Assembly (NCBI GenBank): GCA_009602725.1
Contig: WELB01000142.1
Location: 81,987-108,076, forward strand
Reading direction: 5' to 3'
Source of the DNA: Spirogloea muscicola
Lineage: Eukaryota > Streptophyta > Zygnematophyceae > Spirogloeales > Spirogloeaceae
DNA: 26,090 nucleotides
The notes under the pieces were generated by a model, which was given only the letters and a program-made list of their open reading frames with translations, made no database searches and was not told where the DNA came from. Of this stretch, positions 1 to 10,400 are shown one piece after another (the stretch's first letter is position 1; each line of letters starts with the position of its first letter). A program made the position numbers and the translations under genes.

Positions 1-3000
1 GGCGGCGGCGGCGACGCCACGTGGCAGGCCGACGGCGGCCTGCCGCCGCCGTCGGCGCCGGGCCTGCTCCCGGACGTGGCCCGCGCCGACCTGACGCCGT
101 ACTTCGAGGCCATCGCCGGGCCATACAGCCGCTTCGTGGACGTCCGGCAGCACGCCGGCTGGGAGCGGGGAGGCGCCCATGGCAGCGGCGCCATCATAGA
201 AACGGCTGCCGTGACGGAAACGGCTGCCGCCGTCGAGGAGGGCTCCGCCGGAGGCCATGACGGCGGCGATGAAGGCGCAGGCGGCGGCGGCGGCGGCCTG
301 GCGGCGTGCACACGCCAGATCCCGCCGCTCTTCTTCGCGGAGGACTTTGCGCTGGAGAGCGGCGCCACGTTCGCGGCGGCATGCCAGGTGGCGGGGGCGC
401 CGGCGGCGCCGTCGGCCAGCCTGATGCTGCAGGAGAAGCTGTCGCACTACCTGGACCTGGTGGAGGTCCACCTCGTGCGCGAGATCTCGGCGCGCTCCTC
501 GTCCTTCTTCGACGCCCTGGCGCAGCTGGAGGGCCTCCACGCCGCCGTCGCGGCGACGTGCAGCCGCGTCGCCAGCCTGCGGGGCACCGTCGGCGCGCTC
601 CACGCGGACCTGGCCGGCAGTGCCGCGGCGGTCCAGGCGCTCGGGCAGCGGCGTGCCGACCTCCTGGAGCTCGAGGCGAAGCTGCGCCTTGTGTCGTACG
701 TCCGCCACGCGGCGGCCACGCTGCAGCTCCTCTTGGCCTCCGCCGACTGCACCGCCGCGCTGGACGTTATCGACGACCTCCGCCGCCTGCTGTACGGCGA
801 CGACCTCGTGGGGTTCCACTGCTTCCGGCACCTCGGCGACCAGCTCGCGTCCGCCGCGCAGTCTGTACACGGCATGCTCATGGCCGACTTCGTGCGTGAG
901 GCGATCCACGAATCGGCCGACCTCGAGCCCGGTGCAATACTTGCTAGCTTCGCTGCACGCCACAAGCTCCCTGCCACTGGCGCGCTCGAATTGGCGGCGG
1001 ATGACGGACTGTTGGCGCCAGAGGAGGGAGGGGCCGGCTACGGCGGCGGCGGCGGCGAGGACGAGGCCACCGCGCGCTTGCGGGAGCAGCTGCTGCCGAT
1101 TGCCATCGGCCTGCTTCGCACGTCCAAGCTCCCGGCGGTGCTGCGCATGTACAAGGAGACGCTCATGACCGACATCAAGGTGGCGATCAAGTGCGTCGTC
1201 GCCGAGGTCCTGCCCGTCCTCGTCGCCTCGACGCCGGCGGTGGCGGCTGCAGCTGACGACGAGCAGCTTGCCACCGCTGACAGTGTTGGCCCCACGCTGG
1301 CTGTCAAGTTGCGGGGCCTGCCGGCCGATGGCTTCGTGCGGCTTCTCGGCGCGGTGTCCGACGTCGTCCAGCGGCGGCTGGTGCGCGCTGCAGCCGTGCG
1401 TGCCGTGACGGAGCAGATCGTTGGCGGTCTACCCGGCTCGTATGCCGCGGCAGCCGTGGCCGCCGCGCTCGCCAGCGGCGTCGCCCAGGCGCAGCGCGAG
1501 GAGGCAGGTGACAGGGGGGCAGCCGACGGTGGTCTGGCGTTGTTGTCCAAGCAGTTCCGCGCCGACGTCGTTCGGGAAGGCGCGGAGGCCCTCTGGGCGG
1601 GCTGCGACGCAGCGCACGGTCGGTGGGCGAAGCTCCTCGGCGTGCGCGCGGCAGTTCACGCGCGGCTGGCGCTGGGCGAGTTTGTGGCGGTGTACGGCGT
1701 CACGCAGGAGTTCATCGCCTCGACGGAGCGTGTTGGCGGTCGCCTTGGTTACGCCATCCGCGGCACGCTGCAGAGCCAGGCGAAGGCATTTGTTGACGCA
1801 CAGCACGCCGGCCGCATGGCGGCGCTGCAGGTGGCGCTCGAGCGCGAGACCTGGGTGGCTGTCAACGCCCCGGATGAGCTCAGGGACATCTTCAAGTCCT
1901 TCCTGTCGTCGGAGGCTGAAGATGGGGATGGCGCCAACGAGCACGGGCAGGCGCGGGTGCCACAGGTGGCTGCGACTGCCAATGGCTTGCCGCCTGTCGT
2001 CCCCCCTGCAAGGGTCTCCGAGGTGACTGTCAATGGTGTTGAGCCGGTCTTCCTCAGCGATCGACAAGCCGTTGACAACAGCCTGTCAGTTGCCCAGCAC
2101 ACCGCCGAGCGTCTCCGCTCTGCCAGCAATCCCTCCGCGGACGGCGAGAACGGCAGAGGCGAGGCGGATGAGGCACGCCCGAGTGGTGGATCCGAGCAAA
2201 TGAACATTGGGAAGGTGGCGACTGACACCGAGCCAGTACCGCATGCGGTCGGCGTTGGCGCTGGCAGCAACCGTGGCGAGCTGGGGTCTGCGAAGCCAGA
2301 AGTGGGCCTGAAGCTCGACTTGAGATCAGGGCAGTTGCCAAACGACAGCAGCAGCAACGGAAGCGGTGGCGTTGATGGTGGAGGTAGTCCAGAGGGCAAT
2401 GATGCACAGGCGCTCTCGGTGGACCTCGAAAATCCCTCCGGTGCTACGTCAGCCGCCGTGAACGGCGATGCCTCAGCGGACTCCCAGCAGGCTCTGAGTG
2501 AGCCGGTGCCAGCACCGGCAGTGCAGGTGCTTCCTGGTCTCTCTGAGAAGGAGGTGAGCCGAGAGGTGCCACCGCTCGAGTCCACCAAGGCCGCAGAGTT
2601 GCGGCGTAGCAGCGTGCAGCTCGGCAGCGGCGACTTGGCAGGGGTGCCAGCAGTGGTAGACGGGCAAGCTGCCAAGGCCCGTAAGCTGCGCGACAAGCCG
2701 TCCATGAAGACGCTGCCCCTCAAGGGCAACAAGTACCACGTGGTTGAGTGGTGAGCCAGCCCTGGCAAATCATGGGGCAGCAGTATTACTATCTTGGTTG
2801 AATGAGGTTATCATGGCTTTGTGGGAGAGCATTGCATAAGATGGCATGCAATTATGTGTCACATGCTCCTATGTATGTGTACACCTCGAGCGTTCATGAT
2901 GCACGCCCTGGTGTGCATAACCTCGACTTCTAAAACGCCGCGAAGCCAGATCAAGTCAGAGCAGTCAGGGTGCCTGGAATATGCTGATGTCAGGCCAAGA

Positions 3001-5374
3001 TAGCAGTCCTGCCTTCAGAGCAGGCCGGGAGCTTGAGGGACGAAGGCACTGATGTAGGGCAATGCTGTGACTGCTGCTGCGGCGGAGGGCCAGCTCAGTG
3101 CTGCTGGCGACGCTTCTGCAAGAGAACCTGCACATGGCGGAGGCGCTGCCGGCCATGGCCATGGAGGTCGTGCACCGCGTCGCAGAGCTTCTGAAGCTCT
3201 TCAACTCGCGCACTTGTCAGCTCGTGCTCGGCGCCGGCGCCATGCAGGTAGTCGGCCGGGCCCACGGGGCCTGCTGGATTATTGGGAATGGAGGAGCAAG
3301 AGTGCTGCACAGCAACTTGACACTCGGACTGTGGTTAGCCACAGCTCAGGCCTGTTTGTGGCAGCTGGCTTGTGTTGCGCTACTCCTGACAGCGTGTCTG
3401 TGTTCCGCCGGTCGCAGGTTTCGGGGCTCAAGTCCATCACAGCCAAGCACCTGGCCCTGGCCAGCCAGAGCATCAGCCTCTACTACGCCATCATCCCTGG
3501 TGAGGACACAAAGCTCTAGGTCCTACATACCAGGAGCCATGCATAAAGCATCTGGGGACTTGAGTCCATTGTCTTGTACAGGTGGCTGGAATCGCTTGCG
3601 GACCTTGTCTGACAGGAAGGGTAAAGTACGTCTTGAGTGTAGTGCTCCGACACTGAGGGGTTGCCCAAATTCTGCGATGCTCATGCTCACAATCACGGCC
3701 CTGTATGGTCTTGGGCTTCTCACATTCAGTGCCGTCATGAAGATGCTCGTGGAGCTTCACTGAGCTGTAGAAGTGGAAGTCGGAAAGTCTAATCTTGCTG
3801 CCTAGCTGCCTATGCTTGCAGACATTCGGCGACTGCTCGCCCTGCACATTCCAGAGGCTCGCCAGGGCCTGCTGCTCACAGAGATCGACCACGTCTGCCA
3901 GGTGCATTTAGTGAAGACATTCGACAATGCTTGACTCGTGCAACTTCTCACTTGTCACCTGGCAAATGCAATTGGAAATCTGACGGCAACTGATTGAGGG
4001 ATTTAATTCTGCCTGGCTTCACCATGAAGCTCATCAAATGAGTTGGAGCATCACATACTTGACTTACCACAAGCCCCTCAACAGCTGTATCTGACAAGTC
4101 AACCTGATCACAAAGCCCTCTTTGTTCGAGTCTTGTAATCTACATGAACCATAAATACTTGTCTCTATGCAAGTCTCCACTAGTCATATATTGGATACCT
4201 GTCAAGGTGGCACTTTGCGTGGATTACTGAGACGCCCAACGTTGCATATGTACGGCTGTTTTGGCTTGCTGCTAGGATTACCGCGTGCACCGGGATGAGA
4301 TACACTCAAAGCTGGTCGCGATCATGAAGGAGCGGCTAGTGGTGCACCTACGCACTCTCCCTGGCACCGCGGAGGCCTGGGCCAAGGATGCAGCGGCATC
4401 AGAGGACAGGCCCGGCGATGAGCAGGCCAGCCAGTTTGCGCGCGCCCTCACAAAGGCAAGACCCAAGAACTGGTAGCTGCATTTTACTACCTTGTGCATC
4501 AGTTTGAGAAGGCTTGTTCAAGGATAGCTTTGGTCTCTTGTGAGCACTATTACGGCCGCTCAAGCTGGCCACCACAAGAGCGTGGATTGATGGACAATCA
4601 GATGTGCATGCAGGAAGTTGGCGTCCTGCATCGCGTGCTGTCGCCCATTCTGCTGGAGGGGGATGTTCGTTCCATTTTCACGTGAGCTTCTGCGCTGCAC
4701 ATCTCCATGGTGCAGGCAACAAAGTTGCTGCCATTCAGTGAGCTTGCAGGCATGCAGTCTGTGTTTGAAGCTTCCTTCAACTTGCTGTGGTGATTACATT
4801 TTGCAGGCGGGTGGTGGCGCTCGTCCACTCCCAGCTATCGGACGCATTCTCCCGGCTGGACCTGGCCAACCCCCAGATTAGAAGAAGGTGAGCTCGTCAT
4901 TGGCAGTGTTTGCTTCTTGCTAGGGTGCTCAGAGTCTGACGCGCCCGACTAAGCACTCCCAAGCTGCAGTGGCTCAAGCTGGCGGACAGATAGGCTGCTG
5001 CGTGCTTGCCAGCATGATTTTGACAGACCTGTGTCTTGACATAAAGTTTCACATTGAAACGCTAAGATGAAAGCCCTGCACCACGAGTCATGCAAATTTT
5101 ATCATGGTGACAAGTCGATCAACTTCCACATGATTTCTGCGGCCGGTCAGTTATTGAAGCTTAGCCCACTTGAATTTCGTGTATTGCTCAGGCTCCTCCA
5201 ATGTTGTGGCTGTTGCTCAGGGTCCTGCAGGATGTGCAGCTGATCTTACTCGGCCTCAGCGCGCTGCCAGTTGACGCCCCGCCGGACAAGGCCCGGCAAC
5301 TGGATCTTGACCGCTTTTTGGCGACGCACTACAGCAGTGGCGATGGCACAGTTGCCAGCATGTCACCCTCATGA
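1..5374 (+). CDS. VPS54: VPS54-like subunit of the GARP tethering complex, 5' partial, 8 exons
   Basis: GARP (VPS51-VPS54) captures endosome-derived vesicles at the trans-Golgi; VPS54 is its family-specific subunit. My exons are 1-2750, 3094-3247, 3418-3499, 3822-3901, 4276-4455 (GC donor), 4614-4681, 4807-4887 and 5221-5374. They total 3549 nt, or 1182 residues plus a TGA at 5372. The frame is open to the left edge, so the start codon is outside the window. The N-terminal half has the helical VPS54 region (residues about 145-260, with the motif SHYLDLVEV). The C-terminal half follows plant VPS54 closely across every exon join: NKYHVV, EVVHRVAELLKLFN, RTCQLVLGAGAMQV, GLKSITAKHLALASQ, VHRDEIHSKLV, SQFARALTKEVG and SDAFSRLDL. 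Residues about 638-895 are a Gly/Ser/Ala/Glu-rich low-complexity stretch between the two conserved parts. The first exon is very long and about two-thirds GC; the later exons are short. Identity is from remembered family motifs and is very likely. Confidence 0.93.
4456..4613 (+). other. GC-AG intron in VPS54
   Basis: The conserved protein text runs SQFARALTK then EVGVLHRVL. The only join that restores it uses AAG|GCAAGA as donor and TGCATGCAG|GAA as acceptor, with phase 0 on both sides. There is no GT at the required position. AG|GCAAG is the known strong consensus for the minor GC class of donors spliced by the normal U2 machinery. It is the one non-GT donor among about 50 introns reconstructed here. 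Confidence 0.85.
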
Positions 5375-6005
5375 CGCCCCCAGGGAGGGGCCTTGCAAGG
5401 ATTGGACAAGCCTCTGGACACTCCTATGCTCGCGTGCCGCAGCTCACCCCCAAGGATCAGCTGTTGCGAACATTCAGTGATTGCCGACTTTAAGCAGCGC
5501 AAAAGACGCTGGGCACGGGAGTCTGTGCTTGCTGCATCCTCAAGTTGCGCTCTGTCGCCCGTCTTGACAGGCTGCAGCAGCTGCAGCCTCAGCTCGTTGA
5601 GCATCGGGCTGGCCTTGCGGGGACTTGGCGAGGAAGGGCGATTGAGGGATTCGCAGGCAGGGTCTAGTGGCCGTCACAAGCTACATGTCATTGCTCCTGT
5701 GACGGCTGGACATGGGTGCCTGCACGGTGTGCGTCTCTGGAGCACTGGGACACTAGCAATTAGTCAGAGCCAGCAACCGATTGCTGTGACTTGGGAGCTC
5801 GGGGACTGTGACTGTGACTACGAGGCTGCTGCTGCTGTTGCAGAGTACTTCGATACGATGTAAAGACCAGGACCCTTATCCACGATCAGGCAACCCTGAA
5901 CCCATGCAGAAAGCTCCTGCACTGCGCACCGACATCGTGAACACAGCTGCCATTGCCGTTGCTGCCGCCACTGTGTAGTCACGCGCCGCGAGTAGCCAGC
6001 CCGCC
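5375..6005 (+). other. VPS54 3' untranslated region and short spacer to the DarP gene
   Basis: There is no convincing gene here. Open frames such as the one at 5393-5863 have no recognisable domain and lie just after the VPS54 stop. The stretch from 5375 to about 5880 fits a 3' UTR ending near the TGTAA at 5859. About 130 bp remain before the DarP ATG, so that gene's promoter must be compact or overlap the VPS54 3' end. Confidence 0.6.
5859..5863 (+). terminator. TGTAA polyadenylation signal of VPS54
   Basis: TGTAA is the usual polyadenylation signal of chlorophyte green algae. This copy lies about 485 nt after the VPS54 stop and just before the next gene. That is where a 3' end is expected; the cleavage site would be some 10-20 nt further on. 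Confidence 0.6.
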
Positions 6006-7252
6006 ATGCCGCCGGCGCTGGCCCGTCAAGTGGCTGCACTGGCGTCTTGCCGGCTGGCGCCGCCGCCCTTGCCACCGAGGGGCTCGGTGCGTTGCGCAAC
6101 AGGCAGGACCCCCGCCGGCGTCGCCGGCGACGGCGTCGGGCCGGCGCCAGACAAGAGCAAGAACCAGGTGCGCGCAAGGCCAAGGCTCGCCGTCAAACCC
6201 AAAGCAGAGGTACCGGCAGCGGCGGAGGCGGCGGCGCGTGACGCTGCCGCCCCGGCGATGGCTTGTGGGCGCCCAGAGAAAGCGCGAGGCGCAGCGCAGC
6301 CGCGGCTGGGGCGAGCGGCTGGTGGAGCTCAGCCCCCGGGAGCTGCAGCTGGTGGCCAGGTGACGTCCCCTTGCTGCTGTAGCCACCTTCGCTGCCGCCG
6401 CCGCTGCCGCCGCCCGCGCTTCGAGCGGCCCTGGCCTCGCTCAAGCCGGCCATTATGGGCGCTTGCGCAGCTGGGCGGAGCTCCCGGACGAGGTCGTGGA
6501 CGCGGTGCAGCTCGCCAGGGTGAGCGCGCACTCGCAATTCAGTCTTGGCCACTCAGGCCACTCATCCCGCAATACAGACTCCATGCTCATCACCGACTGC
6601 GGGGTCCGCAGCTCAGCGCAGCGTCCAGGGGCCCATACTGTGCCTGCATATTGTGCCTGCAATGCCAGGCTGGCGCGGGGCTGCTGACGCCGCGCAGCCC
6701 CGCTTTACTGCGTGTCTGCTGGCAGAGTATCGGCCGGGGGGGTAAGAACGGCTGGCGGCGGCAACTCGGCTACGTGGGTAAGCATGTACCAAAGCATGGA
6801 CCAAGCCTTGGGTTGACCGCATCCGAAGGACCTCTGAATGTTGTTATACCTTCATCTTGCAGCCGTCGACTGAAAGAATCATAACCTGGCCCATTGTCGC
6901 AAGCTCGTCACCATAAGCCACGATTGAGCAAGCATAAGATTGCATGCGCAAAGCATCGTCATCTCTTGGTCGATTTGGCCTCAGGTCGCAGATAGCCACT
7001 CTTAGAAGATCCTGCCCAGACGTTCACTCGTCGTCCTGCTGCCGGTGGGTTGCCTTGGCACCAGGAGGCCTGCTCAGGGATGCCGACCCAATACTTATGG
7101 AGGCGTCGATTAAGGCGGCCAGGGACGGCGGGCTGGGGGGCTTCAGGCCGCCCAAGCTGCAGGGCAGTGGTGGCCAGCAGGGCCAGTCGGCTGCCGTGCT
7201 TGATGACACAGTCAGGGAGGATGAAGATGAGGACCTTAAGAACAAGGGATGA
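6006..7252 (+). CDS. darP: DarP/YjgA-like (DUF615) ribosome-associated protein, probably organelle-targeted, 5 exons
   Basis: Bacterial DarP (YjgA) helps assemble the large (50S) ribosomal subunit; plants carry nuclear DUF615 relatives. My exons are 6006-6167, 6277-6359, 6471-6519, 6726-6777 and 7065-7252: 534 nt, 177 residues. The core reads KSKNQRKREAQRSRGWGERL, then VELSPREL, ELPDEVVDAVQLAR, WRRQLGYVGGLLRDADP and ILMEASIKAAR. It matches the family order KRE, VELSP, LP.E...A..LAR, RRQLQ.IGKLLR. A Gly replaces the usual Lys after YVG. Residues 1-50 (MPPALARQVAALASCRLAPP) are rich in Ala, Arg and Pro with almost no acid, as in a plastid or mitochondrial transit peptide. The tail is short and acidic (REDEDEDLKNKG) and lacks the long C-terminal helices of the E. 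coli protein (about 183 aa), as I recall for plant versions. The start is the first ATG in frame. Three exons are only 49-83 nt, so gene finders could miss this gene. Confidence 0.82.
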
Positions 7253-7481
7253 GTGGAGCTACAACAGGATCTGACCAGCTGGGTGGCTGTGATCCTTCAT
7301 GTGATCCTTTGGCTTGCAGAGGTGTGCAACAGAGGGCCTCAACGGTTGCAACGAGCAGGCACTTAAATGCAGTCACTCAGAGCTCTGTTTACCGCTTGGT
7401 GGACTTTCACTTGGTGAATGCTGCGCTGTGCAACTGGGCAGGTGGAGGATTCTGAAGCGCCAGCCGTGGATCAACCTTTCG
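7253..7481. other. Short convergent spacer between the DarP and ABCA genes
   Basis: The two stop codons face each other across 229 bp. I see no TGTAA on the + strand and no TTACA (its complement) in this spacer. At least one transcript must therefore use a variant signal or run into the opposite gene, so overlapping antisense 3' UTRs are likely. Confidence 0.55.
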
Positions 7482-10400
7482 TCAAAGCTTCCCTGTCGCG
7501 TCGCCATTGGTGGACACAGTACTCGAGGAGCCGGCGCCAGTGCCGCCATTGCCTGCAGAGAGCGCAAGAAAGACCTGCTCCAGTGTGCTTTGGCTGACAC
7601 TGTAGTCCTCCACGCCCAGGCGCCCTCGCGCAGCCTCAATGTCCCTGAACACACGGGCAAGCGACAGGCCCTCGCGCGGGAGGCGGTAACGGGCGCGCCC
7701 GCTATATCCCTCCTCCAGGAACGCGCCTGGGAAGGCTGCCGAGACAAAGTCGTGGAGTGCCGCCGTGTCACCTGCAGACTGCCGAAGCTCCAAGCAGTAT
7801 TCTGCCACCGAGCGCCATGGAGGTCGTCAGTCTCAGTGACGTGCTTGAGCTAAGTAATTACAGACATGGCAAGCTGGCCAGCTGTCTAACAAGCAGCCAA
7901 CCCACGCAGGCCTCAGTGGCATGTCATAGACTACACAAATCCTTGTTGAAGATCGAACAACCCATCAGTATATACATGTAATTTTTTCAGCAGCAACTAG
8001 CAGCAATGAAGCTCACCATCGCCAAACCGGTGCTTGAGGTGCTGGACGCTACCAAGACACACAAGCCGGCCAGCAGCCATCAGCCCCACGCGCGAGCACA
8101 GCGCCTCGCACTCCTCCATGCTGTGTGTTGTCAGCACAACGCACACGCCCCGCCCGATGGCGGCTGCTGTTATTATGTCCCACATGGAGCGGCGCGCGCC
8201 TGGGTCCATGCCGCTGCTTGGTTCATCAAGGAAAACCACCGCCGGCATGCCCACCTGAGGACAGGGGACACACTCTTAAGTGAACTACAAGTGGATGAAG
8301 CTTTCATTACCAGTGCTCGTGTTGACCTTACTGCCCTGTGGGAGTGATGAATATCCAAGGCTTTGTTAAGTATGATGCTGAATTATGCGTCCTCATCACT
8401 TGTGATTATTGTAACTACGGGCATCAAGAGGCAAGTCATGACTGAATATTGCTCTGCCTGGTCCAAGAGGTACTACCAGCAGACAACTCACCAAAGCAAT
8501 GCCCAGCGACAATTTACGCTTGTTGCCCCCGCTATATGTGCCAATGACCCGATCAATGTGCTTCTGAAGGCCGACAGCATCCACGACTGATGCCACAGTC
8601 CTCTCTACGTCGAGCTCTGGAACGCCCTGCACAAGCAACAACGATGTTCAACAGCAATATGGGGCTTGCCTAGACCCGCCAAGCGGGCAAGATGTTGCAG
8701 CTCCCCATGGATGAGAGCATGAGCAACAATCATCGGAGATCCGTAAGCGGCCTTGGTGATACTGACAGCATGGTTTCTGCAGGTGCTGCTTACCTTACGA
8801 CCTTAGCTGGACTCTTAGAGTATCCTAACGTTTACAAGCAGATAATACAGACAGTCAAACCAGAGAAGCATGAGCCGCATTGTCTGCACCTTGAGTCGGG
8901 CATACATCTCCATGTGTTCCCTCCCTGTCATGTGGTCAAGGAGGGGGTCGAACTGCGGGCAATAACCAATCAGCCTCTGTACGCTGGGCAGGTCAGTGAT
9001 GATGGAGCGGCCGCCAACAAATGCCTCTCCCGCAGTTGGGCGGATCTCTCCAGTCAGCATTGAGAGCGTCGTGGTCTTTCCGGCACCATTGACTCCTCTG
9101 TCCACGTTTGCGATTAGTCCTCATCAGCACTTACAGCTTTAACCTCTCTGACGACCTTGCACTTGTCTTTCTGCAAGGGCTTGACCAAAATGTGAAAAGC
9201 AGATGCAAGTGTATCAGGCAGTCTGAACACTTAATGATTCAGTGCAATATGTTCATGGACAAATTGCAGAGTGAGTATATTGTAGCTCACAGCAGGCCAA
9301 AACACTCTCCCGCTGAGATGGAAAGGTAAAGCTCCTGCACTGCAGCCTTCGGCGGCCCTGTCCTCCCTTGGTGTACTTTCCTAAGGGCCTTGATCAGGAC
9401 AGGTGACCCGTCTGCCTCGCCAGACAGCACTTTCCGCCGTTCGTCTGCTACATCCTTGTCTTCGTGTACTTGCTCGTCCACTGCCAAAATGAGAGAAGCC
9501 AATGAAGCGAGAAAGTAGGGGTAAATCTGTCACAATCTTGCACAACACGCCTGACATGCACGAGAAAGTAAACCGAGCAACTATACCTGCTGTGAGCGTC
9601 TGCTTGATGAATAAACCCCTCGTGGTCTTCCGTGGAAGGTCCATGTCAATTGCAAGCGTCAGAGCCAAGTAGAAGACAGCCTCTAAGGCCATTAGGAAAA
9701 TGGGCCGCCCAATTATGGTCCAACCAAAAGGACTGCTTGTCATCCCAGTGAAGCTGCTCTGGATATCCATGGTGGAGAGGCCCAAAAGTCCTTCGCCAAG
9801 GTTGAATGGAGGAAAAACGCGGTAAATGTGAACCAAGACCTTATTCAATGCCTGCACACAGAGCCACACCTCCGTGTCAAAAAGAGTCCTGGCAATATGC
9901 CAGATATGCATATCCCGAAGATGGACGGACGAGCCTGTAAAGAGAGACAGCAACAAAAATACACAGCCTTACTCCGTTGAGGAGACAGTGCAGCAAGTTC
10001 TCAAGCGCAAGTACCTTGGTCTTCTCGATGGCTCCCATGACCAAGTTTGCCACAACAGTCACAAATCCGGACACAAAGTGGAGCCCAGCTATGGCAACCT
10101 GGGCACTGGAATGGTTGGAGAAACCAAACGAGTAGCAGTAGGAGAGTGGGATGACAGAGAGCCCAAAGGAGGTGAGTAACGACAAGACTGCAATACTCTT
10201 TGACAGGGTCCCCACGAAGGCAGAGTCTTGGTACAAGACAATCACCAACATGGTGATACTTGTTATCACAACGTAATTCAGTACGTCCCAAGCATAGGTT
10301 GCCGTCCAGTAGGCGAGAAGGCTAGCGCCACTCACAAGCTGCACAGCATGGCCACCAATTGTAGGGTGAACTAGTGGTGGACAGCACATATACATTAATC

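Noticed and set aside
5393-5863. 156-codon open frame on the + strand after VPS54
   Set aside because: It begins 19 nt after the VPS54 stop, has no recognised domain and ends at the TGTAA signal, so it is best read as 3' UTR.
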